Source: Auanema rhodensis (taxonomy: Eukaryota; Nematoda; Chromadorea; Rhabditida; Rhabditidae). From it: a DNA stretch of 64,000 nt. Both the position numbers and the translations under genes were made by a program. Positions 39,439-52,894 of the stretch are shown one piece after another; position 1 is the first letter of the stretch; the number at the start of each line of letters is the position of its first letter. The notes under the pieces are model-generated. The model ran no database searches. It was given only the letters and a program-made list of their open reading frames with translations, and was not told where the DNA came from. Location: NCBI GenBank assembly GCA_964057225.1, contig OZ059899.1:16810501-16874500 (forward strand). Direction: 5' to 3'.

Positions 39439-41669
39439 TTAGGCAATATCAACTTTTTTAAATCTCCGATCAAAAGGCCGTTGATCAGTCACAACAGGTG
39501 ACAAAGAATCAACATCATTAGGCGTACCAGCTGGGCTACTTCCCTTAAGAATATGTTTTCATGAAAATGCAGAATACTTCGTCTTACCTGAGAACTGACA
39601 GAAGGAGAATGAGACAATGAAACTCGTCGAACACGCCTTGTAAGCGATTGCAGGTCTTCGACGATGGAGCCTACTAGCATATCTCCTGACGCCTCCGTTC
39701 TGAACAATAATTTAGTTCACCAATGTGCTTATAAATGAATTAATTTTTACCCAGTTCGGTCATCCATTTCGATGGCAAACTGTTTAAGATCGTGTGTTAT
39801 ATTTGCTAACTTTGCTGAAGGGTTAGAATGAGCAATTATCTGATCCACCAGAGCTCCGGTTGCAACCATTTTTAAAACGTCCAATGAAAATTTCTCAGCA
39901 AGTAGAAGCATTTTCTTGGTGAACTCTGAATCTGTTGATTCCTAAAACAATTATTCAAAATGTATCCCTCATAAGATTATATGGAAACGTACTAGAACTT
40001 CCTGGCAAATAAACCTTTCTAATTCACGTCGTAGTGGAGGAATATGAGCTTCAATAACACCCTCAAGAAGAATTACAAAATCCTCCAAACATCCAACATC
40101 TTTCATTAGAATTTTATTAAAGTATACTCTTGCAAATGTCTGAATAAAAAGGAAAGTATAATAAGTGACCAAAAACTCTTACGCTTCGCACAAGACTCAA
40201 AAAATGCTCACAAGGTTCGTGGCTGTTGTCACTGGAGCATTCCCGTTCTACAAGATCACACCCGTGTAGAAATAATAGCCGATGCATAGAAAATTTGTTT
40301 TCATTCTGAAAAAGATTGCAACTGTATAACTGAATATCAGCCTACCACTAAAATATCATTCTCTGGAATAGCAAGACTAGTTTCTTGAACACTTTCGATG
40401 AACTGATAACAATAGCGTTCTATTCTTTGACTTGTTTCCACATCCGGCAAGTAGCTGAATGGTTCAAAAAGAGCTGTCTTCAATCTTGAAACAAATGTAT
40501 AAGACCCGTTACTTAGGTGCTATGAGCGATACTTTATGGAAACAATGACGTTCACTTGGTTATCAATTCGTCGTTGTATAAGTTCAGTAAAATCAGATTG
40601 CCGATTATCTTGCACTTTCAAAGGCCATCCGCTTCCCTGAAGCATCAGAATTAAAAAATCAGAACACCGAAAGAAAATAACTTACTTTGGTGAATTCTTT
40701 CAAACTCAACTGTAGATCATTAAATAGTATATTCTCGGTTTGTGCACAAGATATAGAAGCTCTGAAATATTTGAAGACTACATCTACTGATTTCATATCT
40801 AAATTAACCTCGCTTCTTGAACAATAACATCCTGACATGGGCCGTCTTTGTAATAAAGATGCACAAAAATATACCTTATTGAAGGATGTGCATCTGAAAA
40901 ACTTGTTATCTAAACACAGATTTTTATTTTTTTTTACCACTTTGAGTGACTACACATTCATCCGACAGGCGCAAGGCCCAGGTGAACTGAACCCCATTAA
41001 AGGAAGTAGTAAATGGCGGAGACACATTCAAAACAGCAGCTTCATTATTCTCAAGCAATCTAAAAAAGAATAACTTATCTTAAATGAAAAAGATTAATAC
41101 AAATACTAATTAATAACTAATAAAAATATCATATCTACTCTTCCGGAATGAAAACATTTTATACACCAACTTTATAGAATATTATTTTTTTGTTTTAAAA
41201 CTATTCTAATTTAAAATCAAAATTACTACATTCTTGATAACTCTGCCTAGTGCAAGTTGGTTATAACCATAATTTGTAAAAATAAATAAACGTCGTGGTG
41301 TCATTAACAGAACGAGTTCTATAATTTTAAAACTTGTTCAACGTAAACCTGAAATTTGATTATTTGAACGAAAAATTATCTCAAAATAAACCGTTAGATA
41401 GTAATATTTTAAACCTGAGTAAAGGTCAAATATGAAAAATAGCAGCACTATGCATGTTTTTACCTTTGGCAAACCCGCAACGGCCATGAGTATTGAAAAG
41501 ACATAGTGTCATTGCTTTCTTCCATACTACATCTGTGAATACCATCTTGAAAAGAATCTCCACAAACAGCATTCTCGGGCAGCGAATCATCAGTTGTGAT
41601 TGCTTCCGGAGATTTAGTGCTCACGCTCTTCGAAGAGCTAGAAGATGATAATATCTGAGTTGAAGACAT
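39439..41669 (-). CDS. Divergent MATH- and BTB-like domain protein
   Basis: The first in-frame ATG is at 41669 (MSSTQILSSSSSSK), just inside an exon that may have a spliced 5' UTR. After a Ser/Thr-rich leader comes a beta-rich module (FQYSWPLRVCQ, VQFTWALRLSD, RYIFVHLYYKDGPCQDVIVQE) that looks like a MATH/TRAF fold. A second module (NDILVENKFSMHRLLFL, FARVYFNKILMKDVGCLEDFVILLEGVI) resembles a BTB/POZ domain, followed by helices resembling its C-terminal part (FTKKMLLLAEKFSLDVLKMV). The tail is Arg/Ser-rich (LTRRVRRVSLSHSPSVSS) and ends FKKVDIA. If correct, it would be a CUL3-adaptor-type protein, but key residues are weakly conserved. The domain calls are by appearance only. A profile search could show another family. 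The gene is clearly coding, with in-phase splice junctions throughout. Confidence 0.5.
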
Positions 41670-44600
41670 ACTTGACAGGCATTCACCTGAAACATATTAT
41701 AATGTATGATTTACAAACAAAGAACAAATAATAAACTATAATAAAGGCAAATGAACCGATTTTCCAAATAAGCATGATTTGGCATCAAAAATCTATATAA
41801 TAATATCTTTAAATGATGTAGTGTTTGATTCTATCATATATAAATGACATCACCCGTTATATTTTTCATTTTCGCATGATGAAAAATGATTACATAAAAG
41901 TAATAAGAAAAGCAATGTTTCTTAACTTGATAAATCATGATCACAAGACCATTTTGGATTTTAAAAACTTTCCTCATCTCCAAATGTTTTTTAAACGAAA
42001 GCAAACTAATGCTCTTAGCCAGATTGGTAAAATTATCATTTTACTGATAAAATAATTTAATTCTAGAGGTAAAAGCGCAACTGAATGTAATGTATCCATT
42101 TGGATGGAAATGAGTGAATTTAAAGAATATAGGTTAAGAAAATTAATACTAACGTATCACATTCAACAGAATTACTATTATTAAAATTATAAACTGGAAC
42201 GGCAGAATTGAATCGAACACAATTCGAAAATACATGTCTCAGGCAGCCAAAACTTGCTACTATTGATCAAAAAATCATTTTTCAATTCTACCAATCATGT
42301 GGCTCTTAGCGGAAGTAAGCAAAAACAATGTAGATTTAGATAGTTTTATTTCACAAAACTGTTAAATAGCGATAAATCTCATGAGTATTATAAAATAAGT
42401 ATAATCAATTGTGATATGGCTCCTTGATTTCCATAAAAAATTGAAAAATGAAAACATAACAATTATGTAATTCAGAGTTGGGGCAAATTGAGTATCATAC
42501 GTAAAGTGCATAGTTCAAATTAGAACATTTAAAGTTCAGGTATTTCTTATGATATGGAGAAGTTATTATATAACTTTATGAATTTAAAGTGTTATGAGCT
42601 GATATCATTAATCGATTAAATCAATACAACATAATATATTAACTCATTAATATTAAACAATTCGAACAAAATAAAATTCTAAATCAAATATGTAGAGCTG
42701 GATAGTTAGAAATATTGATAAATGTTTCATGTGAATTTCATTTGGAGTACGAGTTACACATACAAGAAAATAACTGCTGAATATAATACACCATGTGACA
42801 AATGGTGAGACACAAGGACAAACAGCTTTTAGTACAACAAGATCAAGAAAGTATAATGCTCAACTGTTCTATTGAGAATTTTTTAAAATAAAACTTTGCC
42901 ACTTTGCAAGTATGCTCAGGAAATATAGAGAATTAAAAAACTGAATTTAAGCGCCTAAAAACAAGAAACTGTTATTATAAAGAAACTAATTATAATTTAC
43001 AATACACGTAGAAAGTAAGAAACAATGAGAATTCATGGCATAGCCAAACTATTTCCCTATATTTTCTTGTTGCATTTTCAAAAATCTTGCCCACACAAGG
43101 TCTTTTTCACAAATCATGTACCATCTGATATTCTTCCGTATAAAAGCAAACTATATTACATAAGCAAGAAAAGCAAATTAATGAGATTGGGTTGTTAGTT
43201 CTATGTCCTATATCTCGTTTGTTAAGACATAACGACAGAAATGAAAGAGTGAGAGCCAACTGTTCACGACGTTGAAGTACAGACGGCTTCTTTCTTTTCA
43301 CAATATTAAGAAAAAGACAGAACACTCGTCAGGTTTCTCCATTTTCTTTGAAATAGCATGTGGAGTTTAATTTCTTTGAACCTTCATAAGACAGGATTAA
43401 TTTGTTCATAAGAGATATCTATCGAATGAGCTTTTCTTAGTCCAAATCCAGAAATTTACAAAATAATGTATCAAAAACTGTTGCTTAAAGAAATTGTTTT
43501 TCCTTTTCGTCTAAAGAATCCTTAACCGTAGAAATTACAAAACAGATAGGTATTGGCATGAAAGATTACCTTATTGTGTATAGTTCAAATATATTATTAT
43601 AAAAATTAATCAAAATAATATAATTGAGTATTAGAAAACAATGAATTAGAATTTTCATAGTTGACCAAAGCTCGGCAAAAAGAATAACATTAGGTTTCAA
43701 AAAAACTGCTATTGATCAATTGTACTTGTTTCACTTTGTAATAAAAAGGAATAACTTTTCAGGAATTTTTTTCTAAGTTTACATTGATATTTTTCCATTA
43801 CTCAATTAAAAATGAGCAAATAAATTAAATCCAACATTTTAAAAAATCTCTGATTCTGGGCTTTAATAGCAAATTTCATCATAAAAAATGGGAGTTTTAT
43901 TTTCAATTGTTTTATAGAAGAAAATAAATGATATAAGTCAATTTTTTAAGAAGATGAATTAAAGGAGAGAATACAAACAATAAAAATTAAATGAAAATGA
44001 TAATAAGCTAAACACGAAAAAGCTTTAGTTTAAATTTCAATGAACAGGTGGTATTGGTATTTCAATTCAAAGAAAACTAAGTCATTGTATCACAAATAAT
44101 ATATGAAATTGTGCGTTCGTGGACTAATTCTTAACAATCTTTTAAAATTTAGTTTCTCTCATTACTCACGGAAACGTAGTAGTAAAACGTGTTTTCAAAG
44201 ACACCAACAATAATAATCTCAGAAGCGAAAGTCAGTGTTGTAGGCACCTGATCAACATCCTTTCAAAAATTGAAAACATAATAAAGACATTTTTTACTCA
44301 GCTTATCGATGAGCAGCATTTTATATTTATCTATATGTTATTTAATTACTGAGTGTAAAAATGATACTATGATTTTTAAGGTTATGGAAATTTTAGGGCG
44401 GATTTTACGTTTTACATAAACAAATGAAAAGTTCATGGAAATATTCCATAGAGCCATTTCTAAATATTTCATATTATATATTGTTTTGCTTTTTTTTCAA
44501 GAAAAATCAAACTAGTAATTGGGTATTTTATATAAAATCAGGACCTTTACTACCACTCCCAGCTCGGGCCAAGCCGGTTGACCAGCTTATATTATTGGCA

Positions 44601-44805
44601 GCTCACTTTTGTAATTCTAAATAAAAAAAGCATCAAAAAGAAAGTTCTGCCAAACTCAACGTTTAAAAAAATTCAAAATTTCAATTTTAAAAATTAAATT
44701 TTTTTGATGGTCGCAAATTGTCGCTAGTGAAATTTGGAAAGTTGCGCGATTTTCTTTTTAAAAAATTTCTATGTGAAGAAAGCTTAAAAAATCTAATTTG
44801 TAAAT
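41670..44805. other. 3.1-kb gene-poor AT-rich intergenic region
   Basis: Lies between the divergent MATH/BTB-like gene and GINS2. Short ORFs on both strands have no splice-consistent structure, domain signature or compositional change. The first exon of the MATH/BTB-like gene, if untranslated, and the GINS2 promoter should be here. Nothing else was recognised. Confidence 0.5.
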
Positions 44806-45528
44806 ATGAATCCAGAACGCTGTGACTACTTAGCTGGTGATGAGTTGATAAGAGTTTGGTGGATTTTCTCTTTTGCATTACTATATTTTTAAAGATTATT
44901 CCTCGTTATGGGATGACCAATCTTCGCTTGGTTTGTGGAGACTTCGATAGTATGGAAGCTGGTATACCAACCATTGTACCAATTTGGTTCGCTGTACTCA
45001 TGAGAAGAAGGCATCAGTGTCAAATTGTGGTAATCTATTCGATTTTTGTATTATGTTATACATTAATGTATAGCCTCCCAGTTGGCTATGTGTAGAGGAG
45101 TTAAAAAGATTGCTTGTGGTGGAGAATGAAATGGGAGGCTTAGCTAATTTACCTCATAGAATGTTTGAAATCGCTCATATTTTAGTTCGAGAAGCTAAGG
45201 AGGACATTGAACAAGGTGATCAAGTTGGTTTTAATTTCAAATGCCATTCTATGATGTTGTTGATTACAGATAAAATCATTAATACAAGATTTATGGGATA
45301 GGCGAGAAGCCAAGTTACGGTCATCATCTTTAAAATTTATATCACAGGCAAGATCTTAAACTGTACAGTAATTTGGATATAAAAAAAGGGTTTCAGCATT
45401 CAACATCACATGCCCGTATGGATCACGCTCAACCCGTAGAAATAGCAGGAGCCGGGGCACGTGCGACTCTTGCAGCTTGTAAGGTTATTGCAGAATTAGT
45501 TGGGAAAACACACGAATTGTATGATTGA
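44806..45528 (+). CDS. psf-2: GINS complex subunit 2 (PSF2)
   Basis: Subunit of the GINS tetramer, which joins CDC45 and MCM2-7 as the replicative helicase in the nucleus. The spliced product is about 180 residues (human about 185), from exons 44806-44853, 44895-45029, 45074-45223, 45270-45347 and 45397-45528. It aligns by eye along its whole length with human GINS2. Landmarks are DYLAGDELIRIIP; LVCGDFDSMEAGIPTIVPIW (GGDLGPFNPG...VPLW in human); PPSWLCVEEL; and IQDLWDRREAKLRSSS. The fourth intron (45348-45396) uses a GC donor (CAG/GCAAGA) with a TTTCAG acceptor; reading through it would hit TAA within three codons. It converges on INTS4, 312 bases away. Confidence 0.92.
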
Positions 45529-45840
45529 CTAATATTTTATACATTATCTTCATTGTTATCTTGTAAATTATATGAACCGCCTCTGATAAATTAAAGCAAT
45601 GAATACTATAATCTATAAGTTTCGAACGAGACTTGAACAATATAGAAATTTTGGAATGATTTTGAACCCAAAAGACGTTTAATATTGCAAGAAAGAGTAT
45701 GAATGTTCTTTTTATTTCATGCGTACCATGTCGTATGATCACTATTACAACCTAGAGAAGTAATATAACATCAGTTAACCACTCACTTGTAATTAATACT
45801 TTATTAGTTTAAATACTTGAATTATTGAAAAGGACAATAA
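45529..45840. other. Convergent 3' flanks of GINS2 and INTS4
   Basis: Short AT-rich spacer between two stop codons on opposite strands. No further gene was seen. Confidence 0.7.
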
Positions 45841-48800
45841 TTACGTACGATGCATTGGGTGCAAACGGACTTGTATTTGGCAAGTTTCTTGCGACGACGC
45901 TGTTTGACATAATGGTACTGGGGTATTATTGGAACATTCTCCAGATAACATCACTATGGTTAAAGTAGCTAAAGCTGACTCGGCCCATGTAGTATTAGTG
46001 GTAAGAAGAACCTAAAATTTATTCAGTATGCGCGAATTGAATGAAAAGAAAACCTTCGTTGATAATAATGTTCGAGTCCCCGTCCCTGAAAAATCGTTGA
46101 CCCGAGGACGGTGGAATGTTCGAGACTGATCCGGATAGTCAACCTTAACAAGTTGAAGCCAGATATTTTTTCAACGTTTCAACAATGGTGAACATAATTT
46201 TTCTAATATACCTGTATACGAAGTTCTGAAATATCACTTTGGGTTAAATTATGCATTTCAGCCGAAAGAGAAAGTGCAATTGGAAGCCCCGCAACAAACC
46301 GAATAGAATTCTCGGCAGCATATTCTTTTTCCGGTTCTATTATCTAATAAAAAATTATAAAGAATATTTTTATCTCATATTGGTACCTTGGCCCATTTAC
46401 ATTGCACTTTGTCAATACCTTCGAAGGAGTCTGGCATTTCTATACTGTATAGTTGGATCAATCTTGCTAAGAATCCTGTGCTCAAAACAGATTTATTATC
46501 CTCATTTTGTACTATTTTGTCTTGAATATTGTTGATAAGACTTTCAGCTGTTTTGGTAGGCACTATCCCAGCTTCACTCCATCTTCTAAATCTCTAAATA
46601 ATTAAACTGCAAGGAATATTACCTACTTCTGATTAACGCTCAAAACTTCTAAAAGGTCATCAACGATAGATATGAAGTCCTCTGGATTTTTTATGAGTCT
46701 TATTATAATCATAAGAATGTCCAAATGTAAATTAATTTCGATCAGTAGATTTATTATAGAAGGATTCAAATTTGAGAATTGATGATGCAAACATTTAACT
46801 CTCACTTGTTCCTAAAGCAATGAATAATTTTTCAAATGGAATTAAATTCACCTCTTCGAGAAGGGTCACTACATCAGATAAACTGCCAACACAAACAACA
46901 GTTTGTTGTATGGATTCTAGTGAGGAGAGCAACTCGCAGATGTTAACCAGAAAGTTAGCAGCGCCAGACAGGGGAGCATTAAAAGAACTGATCGCGGCCA
47001 GGTCACTGTAACAACTCATAGAAATGATTTTAAAAAATTGCATATGATACTCGGAAATAAAACTACGAAGCACATTCCTATCATAAAACAAGTGTTCCTT
47101 ATGCACATCTCTTAGTCTCTCGTATGTTTTAATTAAAACTTCCACATTGTTGTTTTTCTCATCAGATTCCAGATATGACATTCTGGAGCATAAGAGCAAT
47201 TTTTTATCGATCATCTAAAATATACATCGATCTTGTTATTATGTTTAATTTAATGAATACCGGTACTAAACACACAAGATCAGGTCTAGCTGCTCTCATA
47301 AATCTATAATGTTTCAGTACATAAAAAGGGAGAAGCGAAACTAATGGATCATGTTTAGAGGAAGCGTTCAAAACCAGGATAAGCTTAGCAGAATCTGAAA
47401 AATTATGCAAAATTTATGATCCATCCAAAGTGCTTACAATAAACATCTTCTATAGGTTGTTCTTGAGGCTCAAATGTAGGATGAAGATCCAACAGTTCAG
47501 ATAACATACTATGCACAAACACACCGTGATGAAGTCCGATTTGGGTCATACATCTAAACAGTTATTTATAAGAAGAAGGATAATCAGTAAATCAACTTGA
47601 AAATTTTCTCGCGGTCAACAGGAAACCTCTGCAAGCAATTCAATAAAGCCTTCACAACAATTTTCATGCACTCAATATCTGCAAATTCAGCCTTGCATAA
47701 CAGATCACGAAGAGCTTGCCGCGATTCTCCCATAGCATCCTGTAACGTGGTGTTGAATAGAATGTCAAATTCATTAAATAAAGATATTACGTCTAAGCAT
47801 TTTAAAATAACTTCTAGTTGTTCTTTCTGTAATTGACCATGTACCACTAAAGGAGTTAGAGCGTGGATAGCATCTAATCGTACCTGAAAACGAGTTACAA
47901 ATGTGTACATAAAATTGCTAATACGGAAGCAATTTCATCATTGAACATATCAGCTAGATGATCCAAGGCCGAAGTAGCAAAAGAGGGGCGATGAGCCGCC
48001 AACTTGCCCAGAGAGTATACAGCTGCTTTCCTAACAGCTAAGAGAAAAATATTTGATTATTTTTTTAATATTGAAAAGTACACATATATTCATCCTCTAA
48101 AGCTGAAACAAAAGCTCCACATGCACCTTGTGGTATAATGCTTTCGTCTTCTACTTTATTTGCTTCTCCTAAAGGACAAGGAGCATTTAAATCTTTTCCG
48201 CTAGCCCAATCCCCAGCGTAAGTCGATTTTCTAAAACTTTTTCATGTGTGAGATTTACAGATTATAGAAAATACTTTTCCCTTGCTTGTTGCCAACTTTT
48301 CCACCTTGTGTTATCTGGTATACGTTTAGGGATCTGTTTAGTGATTGCAAAAAGAGATGTAGTTTCTCTTCGAACTACTGTTCCTTTTACAGTCTAAAGC
48401 ATAACATAACATAACTAACGCTTGTTAAAAACAGCTCACCTGCATAGTCCTCATTAGTTTTTTGTCTAAAGTTTGATCAAGAAATGAGTCAGATACAGTT
48501 GTAAACTGTCCGAGTAACTTGGCTGCTTCAGTTCTAACCAAAACCTAATATAATAAAAATATTGATATTTCTGAACCCGGAAGCACAACCTCTTGATCAT
48601 TTATAGCGTGACAAATTATAGAGAATGCATCATCTGATAGCATGATATTGTCTTTTGGATTAAATGTCATTGGAATTTCCCTAAAAATTTGCGAGTTAGA
48701 AGTAGCATTTTCATCAAACCTATTTGGAGATTTATTAGCAAAGCTGAGCAGAAGCTTCAAAGCGGCAACTCGTGAATATCGATCATTTCCTGTTACCATC

Positions 48801-49889
48801 TGAAGAATAAACTTTTTAAATAACGGAATATGAATGATATATAACTTTGGCCATTGCAGTATACGTCATCAAAGTTACTTGATCAGTTTTATGGCACAGC
48901 TCAGCCAAACCGTTCACGGCCGTTAGTCTTACTCGAGCATCCCTGTCACTCACCATATCACATAATATATTTTCCAAATTAGAAAAACTCGATTTATCAC
49001 ACCCTTCAAAAAATATGTATAGAAAACTATGATGATATAACCTGTAATATACGAAGATACATAAAAATTAATGCTTCCTATGCGAGTTTGAGTACAGGAG
49101 GATGCTTTGATACTTCGATTAGCGCAAATAAAAACACTAAAATAAGGATTAAAATGATAGAAAAAACAATTAGAAACTTTGAATTCAAATTTGAAGAATT
49201 CAAAATGCCTCTGGTCATAGCATGTGTGATCAAGTTGATAGGTAAAGGATCTAACCTATCGTTCAAAATTAATCTTAATATAAGAAAACAAGAATAAATG
49301 TCAACGTATCCTGGAAATACCTTCCATCTTTTTCATTGATAAAGAACTGAATGAAATCTTGGGCTTTTGAACTATCAACATGAGGTAATATTTTTAAAAT
49401 TATTCCCAACAATTCTTTTTGAGCCTGTAAAAAACTTTGAAAAGTTGAATGTCAATATACTTACATTTATATCAACTGTTAAACAAACAGCTTCAAACAA
49501 TAACGATATTATTTTATCTTGTTGTTTCGTAATTCGGGGAAGATACTCTTTTGAGAATACTGTAATTTGCTCAAATATGCTGTAATCATTATTAAAGATG
49601 AAAAATAATTAAAAGCTCGAACTCTTTATGTAGATCATGTTCTAGCAATAGATGAAGTTTCAACAGAAATTCGACAGCAGATGATCGCGAAGAACGGGAC
49701 AGTATATTTTTAGAGGATTTGACATCGGTTAACAACTCCTGAAAGATTGAAGATGAAGTAAAGTAAGTTCAAAATGCTTACTAATTTCGTTCTTTTCACT
49801 TCCTCTTCCAATTTATCGTCATCCAAAAACTTTCGTTTTATACGCATATTTGATTTTCTTTTTAAAATACCATCCGACATCATAGCCAT
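45841..49889 (-). CDS. INTS4: Integrator complex subunit 4 (HEAT-repeat scaffold)
   Basis: Nuclear scaffold that, with INTS9 and INTS11, forms the Integrator cleavage module for snRNA 3'-end formation and promoter-proximal termination. The first ATG at 49889 gives MAMMSDGILKRKSN. Alpha-helical HEAT-type repeats follow. Diagnostic stretches are FLDQTLDKKLM (near 48460), WASGKDLNAPCPLGEANK then PQGACGAFVSALEDE (near 48100-48215), LADMFNDEI (near 47950) and QALRDLLCKAE (near 47700), each matching human INTS4 at the same relative place. The C-terminal beta-rich part (CKWAKVP..., FVAGLPIALSF, VLLTTNTTWAE) also aligns, ending CQIQVRLHPMHRT. There are about 15 short introns. It lies 384 bases downstream of the warthog gene on the same strand, so co-transcription is possible but unproven. 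Confidence 0.93.
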
Positions 49890-50273
49890 AAATTAATACT
49901 ATCTATTAATTGAAACTTTTAATTTCGAATATACACAGAAATATAAACTCGACGTCTGATGAAAAATGTCCTCGCTGTTAATTCAAACTGTACGTCGTTG
50001 TTTACAAACTATAGTTCTAAGTATTAATAACCTAAATCATTGTTTTTGCAGTTTTTTGTTATGCCTCATAGTTTATAATGAAAAATTTGTCTATCCAAAA
50101 CCAATCAAATTTCTATTTAAAAAAATGGTCGTTGTATTTAATTTTATCTGGATTTTGAAAACACATGGAATTTAAAATTATTTTATTCAATTAATAAATA
50201 AATATTAATATATTAAATATTATAAATTAATTATATATGTCTGTGTTTTAAAATGTGATTATTTCATCTCTTA
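49890..50273. other. Spacer between warthog stop and INTS4 start
   Basis: AT-rich 384 bases between two minus-strand genes. It would hold the warthog 3' UTR and the INTS4 promoter, or an intercistronic region if the two are co-transcribed. No clear SL2-type intercistronic element was identified. Confidence 0.5.
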
Positions 50274-52761
50274 TTAATACAAAAATAAATTTTTGGGAAC
50301 GACATACTCAGCCAAGGCCACCCACGTTTCCATTCCAATTGGAAGATCTCTCTTAAGTAATAACAAATTAAATCGGGTAATGACAAGATAAAATACCACG
50401 TTATGGGATGAGGCAAATATGGAGTTGTACATCTTATTAAAATAATCCACATACTTAAAATGTAGTTAAATAACATATTCTTTTTAATAGACTTACATTG
50501 AAAAATGAGGATTGCAGAACGTGGTTTTCTATTTGTGTGTGGCATGATGCATAAATACCATTGACAATAATCTGAATAAGTAAAGTATTAACATTTTTGG
50601 AAAAATATATTCTGTACCGTTCCAGTACTGGTCATTGGTGAATATATTCCTGTTCCTTCAATATCACTAATTTCAAGTACACGAGTAATAACAGGGCCAC
50701 CTTCCTATAAAAATATTATCTAACTTCATATATGAATAAGTTTTTACCATCCCAAATTGATAAACGCAATCTCCTACTTTAACTTCTTCCGCATAAACAG
50801 CTGTTTCATTTAACTCTCGCATCTATGCATTGAAATTACTTTCGAACAGGTATTTAAAACAATACCTGATTATACTGATTGCATGAAGTAATGTAAATAA
50901 AGTGTTTAGCTGTAAGCTTCAGTTCTGCTCCTGAAGATAATACCAGTCTAAAATAAAGAATAAACAAAAAAAAGAGGAATTCATTCCGATACTTTTTGAA
51001 GGATGCTCTTAAATCTGGAACTCTGTGCTGCCAATATCGTATTGGAGCAAAAGCAGCCTGGAAGAATGGTAACCGTGTATTAACTCTAAGTTATCTAATT
51101 TGTACTTCGCCTTCATGTACTACTTGAATCCAATCATCTAATCTTAACTCATCCATTCTCTTTGTACTTCCGTCAATCATTTGTACCTGAAACAATGAAG
51201 CCTAAAAATGTTTTCATCTCTTAATACTTTTGTGTCATCCGAAAAGCAATAATAATCAGGAATGTAGACTGGTGTCAATCCCCATGAAGGCTGTGGTACA
51301 GCTTGAGGAGGAGGTGGTTGAAATACTTGTTGAGGTTGCGGTTGGAACTGTGGCTGTGGCTGTGGCTGTGGCTGTGGCTGTGGCTGGAACTGAGGCTGTT
51401 GTGGTAGTTGTGGGGGCTGAACATAGTTAAACATTAGTTGTGTTCTAATATATATATATAACTTGATCGGCTGCAGGTTGAGCTCGTTGTTCTAAATAAT
51501 CATAACATGGCATTCGTCTCATATCAACCTCATAAAAAGTTTGACCATCTTCTCCAATAGTTTTGTTAACATTGGATATATAATCAAAGAACTGATATCT
51601 TTCTTCGGTTTGTCCCTATGAGAAGGATAATTATTTAATACAAACTATTGCTATGATATTACTTCTCCTCCTATCACAATTTGACCTGAGTGAACTGTGG
51701 CTACACCACGATCTTCTGCATCCTCTAGAAGGCCATAACTACAGCATTGTACAGCTAGTCTGATAGAATAATAACTTATTCGAATTTCTCAAATAAAATA
51801 ACTCACGGACTAGCCGATACATTCAAAACGGGTAAAACTCCTCCAACCCATTGTCCAGGAGGACATCGTTCGATATAATTGTGACTGCAAATCTAAAGAA
51901 CCGAACTCAGGAGAAAGAAATGACGTTTACAACAATTAAGCGTTTTAAGTGACCTTTCTTAAGAAAGGATTTTTCTTTGGGAAGTTAATATATCGGCAAA
52001 TTTGAAACAGATTTCCCGAAATTGTTCAAGGAGTTTTAAAAGACAGTTCTCTTTGTGTGTTCATATATATTTATATATAATATGAATACATATATAAAAG
52101 ATGATTCAGATTGAAAACTGGATGAGTGCAACTTATTTATGTCGAAGGGGTGACCAATTGAAAGCAATTACAGTACTTAAGATTTTCTTTTCTTTGTCCA
52201 AATAATTAATCGATTCCCGAACAGAAACAAAAACTCGTCAAAGCTCTATGTTCAGCATATTCAGACGGTATTTCAATAATTTCAACTTATCACAATGCTT
52301 TTGATTAAAATCTTACGGAAGTTAATCGTGGTAGATTTCTTGGATCAGTTAATGTTGCTGGTTGACGACGTACAAGCGTGTCTCTTACAAAACCGTCACT
52401 ATGATTATTCATGCTAAAAGTTATTATTGTGCACAAAATATGCATTTTTCTATTAAAGAATACTATACCTGAAAAAGCTGGCGTCATCTGTAGCTCTTTC
52501 ACCCGTAAGAGCATCCCATCCGAAACACACGGGACGAGCGCAGCCAAGAATTGGTTGACCGTCTGGTAATACCTATAATTGATAAGAATGTAGATGATTT
52601 ACTGGAATAACATATGTCGTTCATGATAACTTAACAGAAGTTCAAAAAAGAAAATGACATATAAAGCTTACTTCGAAACTATATGGAATTGAAGATTGCC
52701 CACAGAAAGCTGTTGAACACACTTGGCAAAGTAGAGAGCATAAGATTAAATATTTCCACAT
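50274..52761 (-). CDS. Warthog-type hedgehog-related protein with Wart and Hint domains
   Basis: Secreted nematode hedgehog-related protein. ATG 52761 starts a signal peptide (MWKYLILCSLLCQVCST), followed by the Wart domain signature CGQSSIPYSFE, LPDGQPILGCARPVCFGW and later CPPGQWVGG and YEVDMRRMPC. A Pro/Gln-rich linker (about 51300-51430) separates it from the Hint domain. Hint begins at the catalytic Cys in DYYCFSDDTKV (near 51240) and has DGSTKRMDELRLDDW, the TxxH motif in KLTAKHFIYI (near 50910), VKVGDCVY and GIYASCH (near 50560). The C-terminal segment after Hint ends AEYVVPKNLFLY. Catalytic residues for self-cleavage are present, so autoprocessing is expected. Two upstream exons splice in phase to this start and could extend the N-terminus to 53103. 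The warthog number is not assigned. Confidence 0.88.
51349..51386. repeat. Hexanucleotide repeat coding the Gln-Pro linker of the warthog protein
   Basis: About six tandem TGTGGC units on the plus strand, reading as a Gln-Pro dipeptide repeat on the minus strand between the Wart and Hint domains. It is likely length-variable. Confidence 0.85.
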
Positions 52762-52894
52762 TACAGCACAAGATGGTCCGAACTAAAAAATATTTTAAAT
52801 ACGGGAATTTCGATCAAACACGAAGATTTCTTTGAAAACAATGTTAGGATTGTCTTTGATTATCACATGAAGAGAAAATATCTTAAATAGCTGT

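Noticed and set aside
43107-43325. 72-codon minus-strand ORF in the 3.1-kb spacer
   Set aside because: No splice structure, domain or compositional support.
46070-46092. tRNA B-box-like sequence GTTCGAGTCCC
   Set aside because: It lies inside a conserved INTS4 coding exon (GTGTRTLLST region) and no matching A box or cloverleaf was found.
50264-50545. 93-codon minus-strand ORF MPHTNRKPRS
   Set aside because: Wrong frame over the last warthog exons; the spliced frame ending at 50274 matches the Hint C-terminus.
51230-51430. Plus-strand ORF with Val-Ala repeats
   Set aside because: Antisense of the warthog Gln-Pro linker; no independent coding signal.
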